Positions 41,671-51,024 are shown, numbered from the stretch's first letter. The stretch: DNA of 54,586 nucleotides from Myxococcales bacterium (GCA_021847645.1 JAJZQG010000022.1:1-54586), one strand, 5' to 3'. Program-made: numbers and translations. The notes: generated by a model not told the origin, from the sequence alone.

Positions 41671-43047
41671 ATGATCAGCGTTGTAAGGCCCCGCAGGCAA
41701 GTGTGTCAAATCCCGAAGCGCTCGCTGGCCGGCGTCGCGTGCTTTTTGCTCGCCGCGCTGGCCTCGCTGCCCGTCGCCCGCGCCGCGGACATCAAGCCCG
41801 TCCCGGGCCCCGATGTCATCTCGCCCGAACGCCGCCCCGTTCTGGCGCCCGGCCATCCGTGGGCTTGCTCGGAGCGCTACCCGGTCTGCGTGCACGCCAC
41901 CGCCCCCACCCTCGCCCCGCAGGTCCTGCCGACCTTGCGCGATCTCGAGGATGTCGTCGCGCGCGTGCACGGCGTGCTCCGCTGGCCGGCGCCCCTGCGC
42001 GACGGCTCGCTCGGAGGCAACGAGTCGTTCGACGTGTACCTGACGCCGGTGGCGCCTCCGTTCTTCCACGTGGTCCCCGATGACCCGGACCTGTGGACCG
42101 AGCTCGATCGCACCAGCGCCTTCGCGCTCGTTCAGCCAAGCCTTCCCGATGCCTGCTTTCGCTCCGAAGCCCTGGCCGAAGCCTACGCGCGCGCGGGGCT
42201 GTTCGCGGTCGACGCGGGCGGACAACACGGCCTTGCCAATGCCACTGCAGCGTTCGTCGCCTCCGAGGCCTTCGATTGTCCCGTGTCCTGGCTTGCCGAT
42301 GTCGACGACGTGCAAGACGCCCCACAGGACGCGGTGTCGAGCACGCGAATCGATCACGGGCGCGGCAACCTGTTGTTCCCCTGGTTCCTGCAGGAGACGC
42401 GTGGCATGGCCGGCTCGGTCGATCTGCTGCACGCCATCTGGTTGCTGTCCGCGCAGCACACGGACTTCGCTCGAACGCGTTTCGTCAACGAGCCCGACCT
42501 GCTCGACGTGCTCGCGCGCCTGCAGGACGGCCGCACCGCCACGCTCGACGATCTGCTGCTCGAGTACGCCGTGGACCGGGCATTCGTGGGGGATCGCGAT
42601 GACGGCCTTCACATGCCCGAGACGCGCTTCCTGGGCAGCGCGGGCGCCGTGCGCTTCGACGCGAGCGTTCCGTGGTCCATGCTCCCGCGCAGCATCACGC
42701 CCGCTGTCCCGATCGAGCCCACGGGCAGCTCCTACGTGTGGCTCGACCTGACCTCCGCGCCGAAGGACGCCGGCCTCATCGTGCAGGCGCGCTGGGAGCT
42801 TCCCACGCGCTTCATGTTCTCGCTCCTGCGCATCGGCAGCGACGGCTCCCCGGTCACGCAGGTCAATCCCCCGACGCTTCAGCGTGCCACCGAGGCGCAG
42901 TTCACCATCGACGACGTGGGCGGGGTCGCCGGGCTGCTCATCGTCGCGTGCAACACCGGGCCGAACCTGGCCGATCTGGCGTTCGATCCCGACACGGTTC
43001 CGTACTCTTCATCGGCGTACTCGCTCGCGCTGTACCCCAAGAAGTAG
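41671..43047 (+). CDS. Secreted protein of unknown function (458 aa)
   Basis: From ATG 41671 a long n-region is followed by the hydrophobic stretch LAGVACFLLAALASLPVARA and an AxA-type cleavage site before ADIK. A GTG at 41701 or an ATG at 41647 are alternative starts. The mature part has blocks such as NESFDVYLTPVAPPFF, FRSEALAEAYARAGLF and NATAAFVASEAFDCPVSWLA, then a C-terminal beta-rich domain (RFMFSLLRIGSDG, FTIDDVGGVAGLLIVACN). An HExxH zinc motif was not seen, and no known family was recognised. Cysteines suggest a periplasmic or extracellular location. Confidence 0.6.
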   Translation: MISVVRPRRQVCQIPKRSLAGVACFLLAALASLPVARAADIKPVPGPDVISPERRPVLAPGHPWACSERYPVCVHATAPTLAPQVLPTLRDLEDVVARVHGVLRWPAPLRDGSLGGNESFDVYLTPVAPPFFHVVPDDPDLWTELDRTSAFALVQPSLPDACFRSEALAEAYARAGLFAVDAGGQHGLANATAAFVASEAFDCPVSWLADVDDVQDAPQDAVSSTRIDHGRGNLLFPWFLQETRGMAGSVDLLHAIWLLSAQHTDFARTRFVNEPDLLDVLARLQDGRTATLDDLLLEYAVDRAFVGDRDDGLHMPETRFLGSAGAVRFDASVPWSMLPRSITPAVPIEPTGSSYVWLDLTSAPKDAGLIVQARWELPTRFMFSLLRIGSDGSPVTQVNPPTLQRATEAQFTIDDVGGVAGLLIVACNTGPNLADLAFDPDTVPYSSSAYSLALYPKK

Positions 43048-43154
43048 GGCCGCGGACGCAGCCCAGCCAACGAGGCGCAGGGCGCGCGGTGAACAAGCCC
43101 CTGGACTGAAGAAAATTTCCCTCATCCCGCCACCGAGCGCGTCGCGCATCGCGC

Positions 43155-43178
43155 GCCCTTCTCCCGAAGGAGAAGGGC
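43155..43178. terminator. 10-bp perfect stem-loop downstream of the secreted-protein gene
   Basis: GCCCTTCTCC and GGAGAAGGGC flank a CGAA tetraloop, giving a perfect 10-bp GC-rich hairpin about 110 bp after the stop at 43047. No T-run follows. It could be a terminator, an RNA-stability element or a member of a dispersed palindromic repeat family. It lies at the border of the mobile patch. Confidence 0.4.
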
Positions 43179-43267
43179 CCCGCGGCCGACGGGCCTGAGC
43201 GGCGCTTTGCACGCAACGCGGGTGGTGACCTGGCCGATACCCAGGCATGCCACCCATTGTCCGGCAC

Positions 43268-43352
43268 ATGACGTACCGCGCTCGAGCCTTACGTCAAACA
43301 GCCACGCCTGCTGAGAAGCTGCTTTGGGAGCACGTTCGGGCGCGAAGGGGGA
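43268..43352 (+). pseudogene. DUF559 (Vsr-like endonuclease) N-terminal remnant
   Basis: The segment reads MTYRARALRQTATPAEKLLW, then EHVRARRGS. This is the conserved N-terminal helix of DUF559 proteins (the RARxLRxxxTPAExxLWxxLR pattern), PD-(D/E)xK nuclease relatives often carried near mobile elements. The rest of the domain is missing and sequence continues into material derived from a transposase gene on the other strand. It is a truncated relic. Confidence 0.6.
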
Positions 43353-43566
43353 GCACGGCTTGCCCGCCTCGTCGAGCCAATGGCAGCTCCTTGGTCAGCT
43401 CCGCCACTGGCTTGCCCTGGATGGAACCGAGCACCGCGCGCCCGCGCCGCCAGGTTGCCAGGTCGGACTGCGCGCGCGCCTCCTGGATGAACTCGTCCAA
43501 CTGCACCGGCTTCTGCGCTGTCCGCTGCGATTCGCGTATCGCCTGGCCACTCTTCGAGCGAGCCAT
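43294..43566 (-). pseudogene. IS630-like transposase N-terminal remnant
   Basis: From ATG 43566 the reading frame starts MARSKSGQAIRESQRTAQKP and contains TWRRGRAVLGSIQGKPVAEL, then a TKEL helix. This is a helix-turn-helix pattern like that opening IS630-family transposases. After about 65 residues it runs into antisense DUF559 sequence, and the DDE domain is absent. It is therefore a 3'-truncated transposase gene, evidence that an insertion sequence once landed here and was partly deleted. Confidence 0.5.
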
Positions 43567-43824
43567 CGTTCCAGCGCTATCACGGCTCAGCCGGCATGGA
43601 TACGGCCAGCTTCGACCATCAGGAATGCCCACTGACGCCATGGATACGCCCTGCTCGCCAGCCCTGCCCTAATCACTCGAGCACGAGCTGACGCGCCCAG
43701 CTGGTCATGAATACCGGACCTCGACAGTCGGCGTCACGAATTCTTCCGGTCGACGGTGCGATTGCCCTCGCGCCCGGAAGGTGGAATGATTCTAGACTTG
43801 CTTGCTTCCTGGACAGGCTCGTTG
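43567..43824. other. Intergenic stretch before the MYXO-CTERM lipoprotein gene
   Basis: This 258-nt stretch shows no gene. It has somewhat lower GC than its surroundings in places, and must hold the promoter of the lipoprotein gene at 43825. Two TCTAGA sites lie around 43792 and 43828. No regulatory site was clear. Confidence 0.4.
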
Positions 43825-46302
43825 ATGTCTAGAATCTCAAAGTCAGTCGCTCTCGCCGCCTCGTTGGCTCTGCTGTGCGTCGCTTGTGGGCCCGAAGACG
43901 GGCCTCGCGCGTACGTCCTCGTAATGGGGACACGGGGCAACGACTCCAGCGTGACGATCACCGGGGACGACGTCGCCTTCGCTGCCCGGAACGCAGGCGT
44001 CGGGTTCAGTCTGCGGACCACGCGTATGGGGCGTGAACGCAGACTGGAGATGCCCCCGGCGGAGACGTCCCGAGAGCTAGGCGATATGGTCGTGCTGGAC
44101 CGTGGGGTGGTGGAAGAAAGGTTTTTGACCGCGCCGAAGGGCCTGGAACAGAGCTGGCTGCTCGACACGCGGCCGGAAGGCATGGGGGAGCTGGCAATTG
44201 AGGTACGCTTTGAAGGAGTGACACCATCGCTCCGAGCGCCCGGCGTCGCTCAACTGCGCGACGCAGCAGGATGGGCACGGGGCGAGTACCGCGACCTCTT
44301 GGCATCGGACGCGACCGGGCGGGCGATCCCGTCGCGGATGGAGGTGGTGGGCGACGCAGTGCGGCTGGTGATCGATGACCGCGGGGCGGAGTACCCGATA
44401 CTGGTAGATCCGATCTTGGTGACGGAGCAAACGATACTGACTGCAGACGACGGAGGCCAAGACGACCGGTTCGGCATGTCGGTGGATATCTCGGGCGACA
44501 CAGTGGTAGCCGGCGCCCCACGAAAAGACGCAGACCGTGGTGTCGTCTATGTGTTCACCCGCACCGGTGACGCCTGGACCCAGCAGGCAAAGCTGTCGCC
44601 GATCGACGACGGTTCGGCTAGCTACTTCGGAGCCAGCGTGGCGCTCTCGGGCGACACTGTCGTAGTCGGCGCGGGCTACAACACAAGCGCCAGCATTCCC
44701 GTGTTCCTGTTCACACGGAGCGGTGCGTCCTGGACCCAGGAGGCGACGCTGACCGCCGGTGATGGCGAACCCTACCTGCGGTTCGGCGAATCGATGGCCA
44801 TTTCCGGCGACACGATCGTGGTGGGAGCGGGCGCGGATATCACGGGCAGCAGCGCCACTTCGGGCGCTGTCTACGTGTTCACCCGCAGCGGCCCGACGTG
44901 GACCAAGCAGGCGAAGCTCACGGTCGGGGCAGCCAGCTGGACGTACGGGACGGCGGTGGCCATCGCGGGCGATACGATCGTCGTCGGCGACCCAGGGCTC
45001 TCATACGAGACAGGCGCAGTCTACGTCTTCACACGCAACGGCAGTACGTGGACCGAACAGGCAACCCTGACTGCGAGCAACCCGCAGCACTATTCGCGCT
45101 TTGGCACGACGCTGAGTCTCTCGGCCCAAACCCTTGTGGTGGGCAAGAGCGGCGCGCCCGCTTCCGTGTTCGTGAGGAGCGGGGCCACTTGGTCGGAGCA
45201 AGCCATGCTCAATGTGAGCAATGCGTCGGACCAGGAAGCGCCTAGCTGGAACCTCGGCCTCTCGGGCGACTTGGCGGTCGTCAGCCCGCAGCCGAACCAC
45301 TCCGACCACCACGCGTACGTGTTCGCGCGCAGCGGCGCCGCGTGGTTCCAGCAGGCCATGGTCCAGGGGAATGGCTTGATGAGCGTCGACGGGTTCGGGT
45401 GCTCGATCGGCATCGAAGACCGCACGTTTGTCGTCGCTGACAGCAATATGAACTGGGGAACCGGCGCGGTCTACGTGTTTAGCATCGAAAAGGCATCGGT
45501 CGGCGACCCATGCTCGGGTGGGACAGAATGCGCGAGCACGTACTGCGTGGACGGCGTCTGCTGCGAGAGCGCATGCGGTGGCGGCAACCCCGACGACTGC
45601 CAGGCCTGCAGCGAAAGCGCAGGCGCGCCGGCAGATGGAACGTGCGGCGTGGTGTCCGACGGGTCGGCCTGCGACGACGGCGATGGGTGTACGCAAACAG
45701 ACGTATGCGAATCGGGAGTCTGCCTCGGAAGCAATCCCTTGACGTGCCCCGTACCGGACCAGTGCCACGAGGCAGGTACGTGCGACTCAACGACGGGCCT
45801 TTGCTCGAACCCAGCCACCCCGGACGGCACAGGTTGCGACGACGGAAACCCGAATACCGCAGACGATATCTGCACGGCGGGCGTGTGCACGGGCGAGAAT
45901 CGTTGCGCCAACGTGACCTGTGCCGCAGAAGATGATTGTCACGACGCTGTGTGCGTCCCCCCGACCGGCTTGTGCTTGAGTTCGCCCAGATCCGACGGTA
46001 CCCCCTGCGCAGGGGGTACCTGCGTTGCTGGTACGTGTTCCCCTCAACAACATCCCGACGCTTCGAGCCCCGATGCCGACGCGGTCGTCGACGCAAGCTT
46101 CGACGCTGAAGCCGCCCCCCAAGTCGAAGCCTCGACCGACAGCACCGTCGATTCAGCCTCGAATCGCATCGACGACGTGTTCGCATCCGGCGGGGGCTGC
46201 GGCTGCCGTACCGACCACAAAAGCGAGGGCGACGCAAGCTGGCTCGCGATGGTCTGTCTCTGTGCGATCGCTGCACGGCGGCGCCGAGATGCGATGTCCT
46301 GA
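43825..46302 (+). CDS. Large FG-GAP-repeat lipoprotein with MYXO-CTERM tail (825 aa)
   Basis: From ATG 43825 a signal peptide ends in lipobox LLCVAC. After a 200-residue N-terminal domain come about seven FG-GAP-type beta-propeller repeats (residues 215-560), each with the pattern RFG.S.AISGDTIVVGA followed by GAVYVFTRSG..WT. A Cys-rich region follows (about 565-750; CSGGTECASTYCVDGVCCES, CDDGDGCTQTDVCESGVC). A low-complexity stalk precedes the tail GGGCGCRTD, the hydrophobic WLAMVCLCAIAA and RRRRDAMS, a complete MYXO-CTERM signal. The protein is thus predicted to be surface-displayed and C-terminally processed, probably for adhesion or carbohydrate/calcium binding. It lies between insertion-sequence remnants. 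Confidence 0.9.
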   Translation: MSRISKSVALAASLALLCVACGPEDGPRAYVLVMGTRGNDSSVTITGDDVAFAARNAGVGFSLRTTRMGRERRLEMPPAETSRELGDMVVLDRGVVEERFLTAPKGLEQSWLLDTRPEGMGELAIEVRFEGVTPSLRAPGVAQLRDAAGWARGEYRDLLASDATGRAIPSRMEVVGDAVRLVIDDRGAEYPILVDPILVTEQTILTADDGGQDDRFGMSVDISGDTVVAGAPRKDADRGVVYVFTRTGDAWTQQAKLSPIDDGSASYFGASVALSGDTVVVGAGYNTSASIPVFLFTRSGASWTQEATLTAGDGEPYLRFGESMAISGDTIVVGAGADITGSSATSGAVYVFTRSGPTWTKQAKLTVGAASWTYGTAVAIAGDTIVVGDPGLSYETGAVYVFTRNGSTWTEQATLTASNPQHYSRFGTTLSLSAQTLVVGKSGAPASVFVRSGATWSEQAMLNVSNASDQEAPSWNLGLSGDLAVVSPQPNHSDHHAYVFARSGAAWFQQAMVQGNGLMSVDGFGCSIGIEDRTFVVADSNMNWGTGAVYVFSIEKASVGDPCSGGTECASTYCVDGVCCESACGGGNPDDCQACSESAGAPADGTCGVVSDGSACDDGDGCTQTDVCESGVCLGSNPLTCPVPDQCHEAGTCDSTTGLCSNPATPDGTGCDDGNPNTADDICTAGVCTGENRCANVTCAAEDDCHDAVCVPPTGLCLSSPRSDGTPCAGGTCVAGTCSPQQHPDASSPDADAVVDASFDAEAAPQVEASTDSTVDSASNRIDDVFASGGGCGCRTDHKSEGDASWLAMVCLCAIAARRRRDAMS

Positions 46303-46329
46303 TGCGCCGGCGCGGCCAGCGGCGGTAGC

Positions 46330-47505
46330 TCACGGCCTGATGATGCGGTCTGCCAGGTACTTCTTCGTCTCCTCGTCACAGCAGTAGACGCTGCAGCTCT
46401 GGGTCGGCCGAGAGAGCAATGTTCGGTAGATGCGCTTGATGTACGGCAGGGCGATCTCCGGCGTCTTGCGACGTAGGCTGTTCGAGTAGTTCTTTGCGGG
46501 CGCGGCGATCCACTTCCCATCGCGCATCACCAAGTCCGGCCCGATGATCACGCCGACGTGATCCATCTCGAACCCTTGCACGCTGTAGACCGTTCCGGCC
46601 TGTCCTACTCCTGCAGGATCGATCGCCCAGTGCTTGGCCTCCGGGATGCCAGGTGGAGGACGCTTGCCGTTCTTTGACTCCCACGGGAACCGGAAGTCGC
46701 CGATCTGGATGTCGTCCACAAGGCCATCGGGCAGCGGATCGCTCCACTTCCAGCACCAGCCGGCGAGCAGTCGCGCCGTGTTGGACTTGGCGGCGTTCTT
46801 GGCCTGCACCTCGGCAAGCAGCTCGTGGGGCGAGTCGACCAGCTTGAAGTTGAATCCGGTCGGGACCACGAGCTTGAGATCGCGCGCAGCCGGCGCGAGT
46901 TGGAGCACGTCATCGAGCCACTCGAGGTACGACGCCGATCCATTGGACCGGAACTTGCCCCGGCGTTGCGGGTCCGGCAGCCACACGCCCGGCAGCAGGT
47001 CGCTCTGCCACAGGTCGTTGGGGAAGGCTGCCTCGAAACGATCCAGGTCCTGGGCGTCGGGAACGCGGGCTTTACGCGCGCTCACTCCTCGCGATTGAAG
47101 CACCCGGTGCACGGTCGAGCGTCGAAGCACCCCCGGCTCGACCAGCTTCATCTCCTCGGCGATGGTGATGACGCGCTCCAGCGAGCGCTCGGGCACATCC
47201 TGCTTGAGCTGGGCCACAAGCTCGCACTGCTCGGCGCTCAGCACGCCTACGCCGCGATGGGTGCGCGGCTTGTCCTTGAGTGCCCCGAGGCCGCCCGTGC
47301 GATAGCGGCGTATCCAGACGCGCAACGTGTCGGGTGCCACCTGCAACGGCGCGCCGTCGGGGCTGAGCCAGGTCTGGGCCGACAGTTGCTCCAGGACTTT
47401 GCGTCGCTGACCGCGGAGCGGATCGAGCGCGAGGTATCGTCCGATGATCTCGTAGCGCCTGAGCGCCACAGCCATCTGCTGGTCGTCGTCGTGATCGTCG
47501 CTCAT
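46330..47505 (-). pseudogene. In-frame chimera: IS481-type transposase N-terminus fused to DUF2075 helicase C-terminus
   Basis: The ATG at 47505 has GAGGAG six bases upstream. Residues 1-184 match the start of an rve/DDE transposase: helix-turn-helix region with TLRVWIRRYRTGGLGALKDK, then NDLWQSDLLPGVWLPDP, which carries the first catalytic Asp (D169). From about residue 185 the sequence becomes the end of a DUF2075/Schlafen-group helicase: FRSNGSASYLEWLDDVLQ, LLAGWCWKWSDP, TVYSVQGFEMDHVGVIIGPD (motif V-like) and YRTLLSRPTQSCSVYCCDEE (motif VI-like). The transposase lacks its other DDE residues and the helicase lacks Walker A and B. The junction is near base 46953. Both parent functions must be lost, yet the frame is intact. 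Confidence 0.75.
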
Positions 47506-47665
47506 CTTGGCTCCTCGCCGAGCCTGGTGTGCCCGGCCACAAGGAGCCTGCCGGTGATCGCCGGCTGCGACGACGACACGCTCTGTGGGATCGACCTGTG
47601 CCGATTGCTGGCGAGCCTGCGGGCAGTCTGCTAGCTTCGGCTCCCAGGAGAACACTCATGGGAGC

Positions 47666-48370
47666 TCAGATCGGAAAGCTGTCCTCTTGTGCGTGCCACC
47701 TCCTTCGAGCCTCGGCCAGTAGGGACGCGACATGTAAGCCAAGCTCATTGGCTGCAACGAAGAGCATGGCAAGAGCTCTCCAAAGACACTGATGAAGCGC
47801 CGGCGAAGCCCATCGCCGACACGTCACCGACGGAGGTGACAAGCCTCCTCGAAACCAATCCTCCTCTGGCCGAGGCGCTCTTCTTCTCAGCTCGAGAATC
47901 GCCGCGCGAATCGCCTGCTGCACCTGGAGGGCGGCGCCCATCGCCCGCGTAGTCCAGCGCTGCACCGTGCGGTCGGAGCCCCAGGTGTCGTCCACCTCGT
48001 CGAGCACCTCGCGCGGGCGGTGCAGGCCGACCTCCGAGCTGACCCAGGCCCAGATCCGCAGGACGACGATGAGCGTGCAGAACCGCACCACCCGCGGGTC
48101 ATCCGGCGGACGACTGTGGCAGGTGGTGGTGGTGCCGACCAGCAGCCAGCGCCGCTTGTGCAGCAGCACCGAGCGCGGCTGGCCCGCTTCGAGAACGACC
48201 AGCGTCTTCTCGCACCAGCCATGCACGTGCCAGCCCCCGGCCGGACGCTCCCCATAGAACCACAGCGCTCCGTCGGCGTCCCGCCGGTAGACGCCGGCTA
48301 CAACGAACAGGCTGTCGCGCACGAGCTCCTGGATGCCGGCTTCGGGGGTCTGGGACCTGGTCCGTCCCAC
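47666..48370 (-). CDS. Putative transposon-associated protein (234 aa)
   Basis: The GTG at 48370 has GGGAGG six bases upstream and is chosen over another GTG at 48460 without such a site. The region VVLRIWAWVSSEVGLHRPRE, then VDDTWGSDRTVQRWTTRAM, has the look of a helix-turn-helix-containing accessory protein found next to IS transposase genes. The C-terminal part is helical and basic. It lies 160 nt upstream of, and in the same orientation as, the chimeric transposase gene, and probably belonged to the same element. Its family is not firmly recognised. Function in transposition or regulation is inferred only from this position. Confidence 0.45.
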   Translation of the reverse strand: MGRTRSQTPEAGIQELVRDSLFVVAGVYRRDADGALWFYGERPAGGWHVHGWCEKTLVVLEAGQPRSVLLHKRRWLLVGTTTTCHSRPPDDPRVVRFCTLIVVLRIWAWVSSEVGLHRPREVLDEVDDTWGSDRTVQRWTTRAMGAALQVQQAIRAAILELRRRAPRPEEDWFRGGLSPPSVTCRRWASPALHQCLWRALAMLFVAANELGLHVASLLAEARRRWHAQEDSFPI

Positions 48371-48587
48371 GCATGCCTCCCGATAGCGCGAGCCGGGATC
48401 AGGGAACGAATTCTGCGACGAACGCCCTGTGGGGCGGGAGTGATCGCCGGGATGGGACACCGACGGGCTGGTGCTCGCGCGATCGACTCTTGTGGGGCGG
48501 CGGCGTCAGGCCGAGCCGCGCGGGGCAGCGAGAGCGACGGGCCGGAATCTCCCTCTCTCTAGCGGATTGCCGGTTGGCGCCGTTACG

Positions 48588-48947
48588 CTACCGCTTTCCC
48601 GCGTCGGTAACGACAGTCGCACCCGGCCACGCATCGTCAGCGAGCTTTCGGCGAACATCAACGTTGGGCGCCTCCACCTTCATCTTGCTCAGCACGCGCC
48701 CGAGCGGTCCAAGGACTTGGTGTGTCAGCTTCTTCGGAGGGCTGTCGAACATCGCGCGCGCGGCCAGAACGAGTCTCGGCCACGCATCCGGTTCGGTCCA
48801 ATACCCCTTCAGCTGATGATGCTTTGACCAGACCAAGGCGAACTCGGCGAACGGGTGGCCACCGCGCTCCATTAGAAGACCCTCGCATGTTCGCCACCAC
48901 GAACCCCGGAACAGCTTGGTGAGGCCGCCCGCGATATGAGCGTCCAC
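48588..48947 (-). CDS. Hypothetical protein (119 aa)
   Basis: From GTG 48947, overlapping the 3' end of the zinc-ribbon/nuclease gene by 76 nt, the product contains LFRGSWWRTCEGLLMERGGH and LGPLGRVLSKMKVEAPNVDV. Composition is plausible for a folded small protein and unlike the arginine-rich shadows. The overlap suggests it accompanies the nuclease gene, perhaps as a partner or immunity-type component, but that is speculative. The ribosome binding site is weak and no family was recognised. Confidence 0.4.
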   Translation of the reverse strand: MDAHIAGGLTKLFRGSWWRTCEGLLMERGGHPFAEFALVWSKHHQLKGYWTEPDAWPRLVLAARAMFDSPPKKLTHQVLGPLGRVLSKMKVEAPNVDVRRKLADDAWPGATVVTDAGKR

Positions 48948-50596
48948 GGTTCACCGCTAGTGACCGCCGCAGCGAACCGGGCGACGTACGCCTGAACCTC
49001 AGCTCTGCTCGCGTCGTTGACGGGACAGCGCCCGACGTTCGCTTCAACGAGGCGGAAAACCGCGTCTCGCGTCCACGTATCCTTGGGCATCTCCTTGAGT
49101 CTGCCCGCCGCAACCTCCGCTGCCGCGAATACAGGGTCGCGCAACTGCTGCCTCCGGGCCTTCTTGTCCGCGTGCTCTTGTTGCTTCGCTTCGAGCGCAT
49201 CAGCCTTTCGCTGAGCCGCTGCGTTCGCGGCTTCAACTTTGCGATCGCGCTCGGCCCGGAGTCGATCAGCCTTTCGTCCGTGGGCAGTCCTCAACAGGGT
49301 CTCGAAGTGCGCCGCCGCCTCGCCTTTGCATCGCAGTCCGTGAGTCTGGCCATAGGAAGGAAGGTCGTCGAACCGTCGGCCCAGGATCCCCTCCATTCGA
49401 CGCAAGACCGCGATCGTAGCCCCCTTTGCGTCGTTCTGAGGTACCAGCACGTCGTCGCGGCCTACGGCTTTGAGCGGCGCTTCACGAACACGGATCACTC
49501 GGTACCCGGCATCGACCAGCGCCTTGGTCTTCCGGGCGTCCCGCTCATCTCTGCCTTTGTGCCAGCGGCAGCCGTCGAACTCGACGAGGACTCCGTGACC
49601 CACCACCATGTCGACCTTGTACGACCGCGCACCAACGGCGATGTCGTGCTTGTCCACGTCAAACGGCAGGAACGAGGCGACTTCGTGGGCGATCTGGAGT
49701 TCGATCAGCGAGTAGCCCGCCGGGTTGCAGTGCGGGCACCCGCTCTCGTTTGCGGTGCGGTTGTTCACCGAAGTCCGCCATTGATGGCTCGGCACGATGG
49801 CGCATCTCCACCAGACTTCGCGTCCCGTGCCCGCCACGACGTCATGCGGAGTTAGAGGAGCGTTTTTCGACGGGTGCCACTCTTGAGCTAGCTTGGGGTG
49901 AGTCGTTGCGAGGCAGTTGCTCTCACATACGCGCATGTTCTCGCAGAAGGGGCATCCACGGGCGCTGTGCAAGCGCGCGTTGGGCGGCGCGGACCAGACG
50001 TGATCCGGGTGGCGTCGGCAGCGCCAAAGCACTCGTTTGCTGCTCCCGAAGGTGACCTGATCGGGTGTGAGGGGATTGTCCGGGTGCCATTCGTCCACCA
50101 CGTGCGGCAACCGTGTGCGTACCGAATTGGTCACCGAGACCTTCAGGCCTCGGCAGAACGGACAGCCACTGTCCTTGTTCACCCGGTCCGCAAGGCGTGC
50201 CGGCCACTCGTGGTCAGGTCCCTCGGGGCATTTCCACCACGCAGTCTTGCTGCTACCGGCGACGACTTGGTCAGGAGTGAGCGGCGCGTTCCTGGCGTAG
50301 TGCCATTGCGCAGCGACGGCCGGGGCTTGAGTGGCCAGCGAGTTCGTGACGGAGACACGAAATCCGCGGCAGAAAGGACACCCCTGCCCTCCTCGGGCAG
50401 TTCGGTCCTTCGGGGATGACTGCCATTCGTGGTCCGGCCCCTTCGGGCACTTCCACCACACCAGGCGATTGCTCCCGGCGGACACGGCGTATGGCGAAAG
50501 TGCGCCGTTCTTCGTCGGATGCCAGAGACTAGCGATGGGGAGGTCCGCGACAGTGGTGCCACGGTGAGGGCTGACTGCGTTGACGTGCTCTTCCAT
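48872..50596 (-). CDS. Four zinc-ribbon repeats fused to a Vsr-like PD-(D/E)xK nuclease domain (574 aa)
   Basis: ATG 50596 has GGGAG seven bases before. Four tandem repeats of the DUF4379/treble-clef type span about residues 20-290. Each has a Cys-x5-His (C50/H56, C123/H129, C193/H199, C265/H271) followed by CPxC (C73/C76, C145/C148, C215/C218, C287/C290), with PDHEW-like cores. Next is a nuclease-like domain, residues 295-385: SLIELQIAHEVASFLPFDVD, YKVDMVVGHGVLVEFDG (D329, E339, D341), CRWHKGRDERDARKTKAL and YRVIRVREAPL, as in Vsr/DUF559 folds. A charged coiled coil and a C-terminal domain follow. It probably recognises DNA through the ribbons and cuts it. The insertion-sequence neighbours suggest a defence or selfish element. 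Confidence 0.8.
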   Translation of the reverse strand: MEEHVNAVSPHRGTTVADLPIASLWHPTKNGALSPYAVSAGSNRLVWWKCPKGPDHEWQSSPKDRTARGGQGCPFCRGFRVSVTNSLATQAPAVAAQWHYARNAPLTPDQVVAGSSKTAWWKCPEGPDHEWPARLADRVNKDSGCPFCRGLKVSVTNSVRTRLPHVVDEWHPDNPLTPDQVTFGSSKRVLWRCRRHPDHVWSAPPNARLHSARGCPFCENMRVCESNCLATTHPKLAQEWHPSKNAPLTPHDVVAGTGREVWWRCAIVPSHQWRTSVNNRTANESGCPHCNPAGYSLIELQIAHEVASFLPFDVDKHDIAVGARSYKVDMVVGHGVLVEFDGCRWHKGRDERDARKTKALVDAGYRVIRVREAPLKAVGRDDVLVPQNDAKGATIAVLRRMEGILGRRFDDLPSYGQTHGLRCKGEAAAHFETLLRTAHGRKADRLRAERDRKVEAANAAAQRKADALEAKQQEHADKKARRQQLRDPVFAAAEVAAGRLKEMPKDTWTRDAVFRLVEANVGRCPVNDASRAEVQAYVARFAAAVTSGEPWTLISRAASPSCSGVRGGEHARVF

Positions 50597-51024
50597 CGCC
50601 GTTCTCCCTTGCGTTGCAGTCGCTCGTCACATCAGTGTGCCGGCTGGCGAAATCGGCTCGCCCGCTTGGTGTCCAGCTTCGCGTTGATGGTGGGCCGGTA
50701 CCTCATCGATGGAAAACTCCGGAGGCCCATCCTCCTATTCCCGGCACTGCCTGGCTGGTTGTATCACCACCCCTGACACCTGCTCACCGCTCCGGCTGCC
50801 GGACATCGGACCTCGTCGGCTCGAAACTGGCGGCTGCTTTCCCTCGACACGCCGCTCTTCCTGCACAGCGTTCGCAGCGTTGGCGAAGCCGTCCGCGAGC
50901 CGCCCGTTCCGGCTGGGGGTGCGGGGACGGGTCGTCAACCCGACCGGTCCTCCAAGCCAGGTCAAAATCCAGCCCATCGACGCACAACACCACGATGGAC
51001 GCCCTCCTTCGATGACCCCGTTGA
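50597..51024. other. Region between the nuclease gene and the transposase tail
   Basis: No credible gene was seen in these 428 nt. The part next to 50596 must contain the nuclease promoter. The rest probably derives from a degraded insertion sequence, since the IS91-like frame becomes readable only at 51025. Confidence 0.45.

Noticed and set aside
48872..50596. Regular spacing of repeats at nucleotide level, considered as a CRISPR-like or satellite array
   Set aside because: The repeats are about 210 nt, diverged, in frame and encode zinc ribbons, so they are protein repeats.
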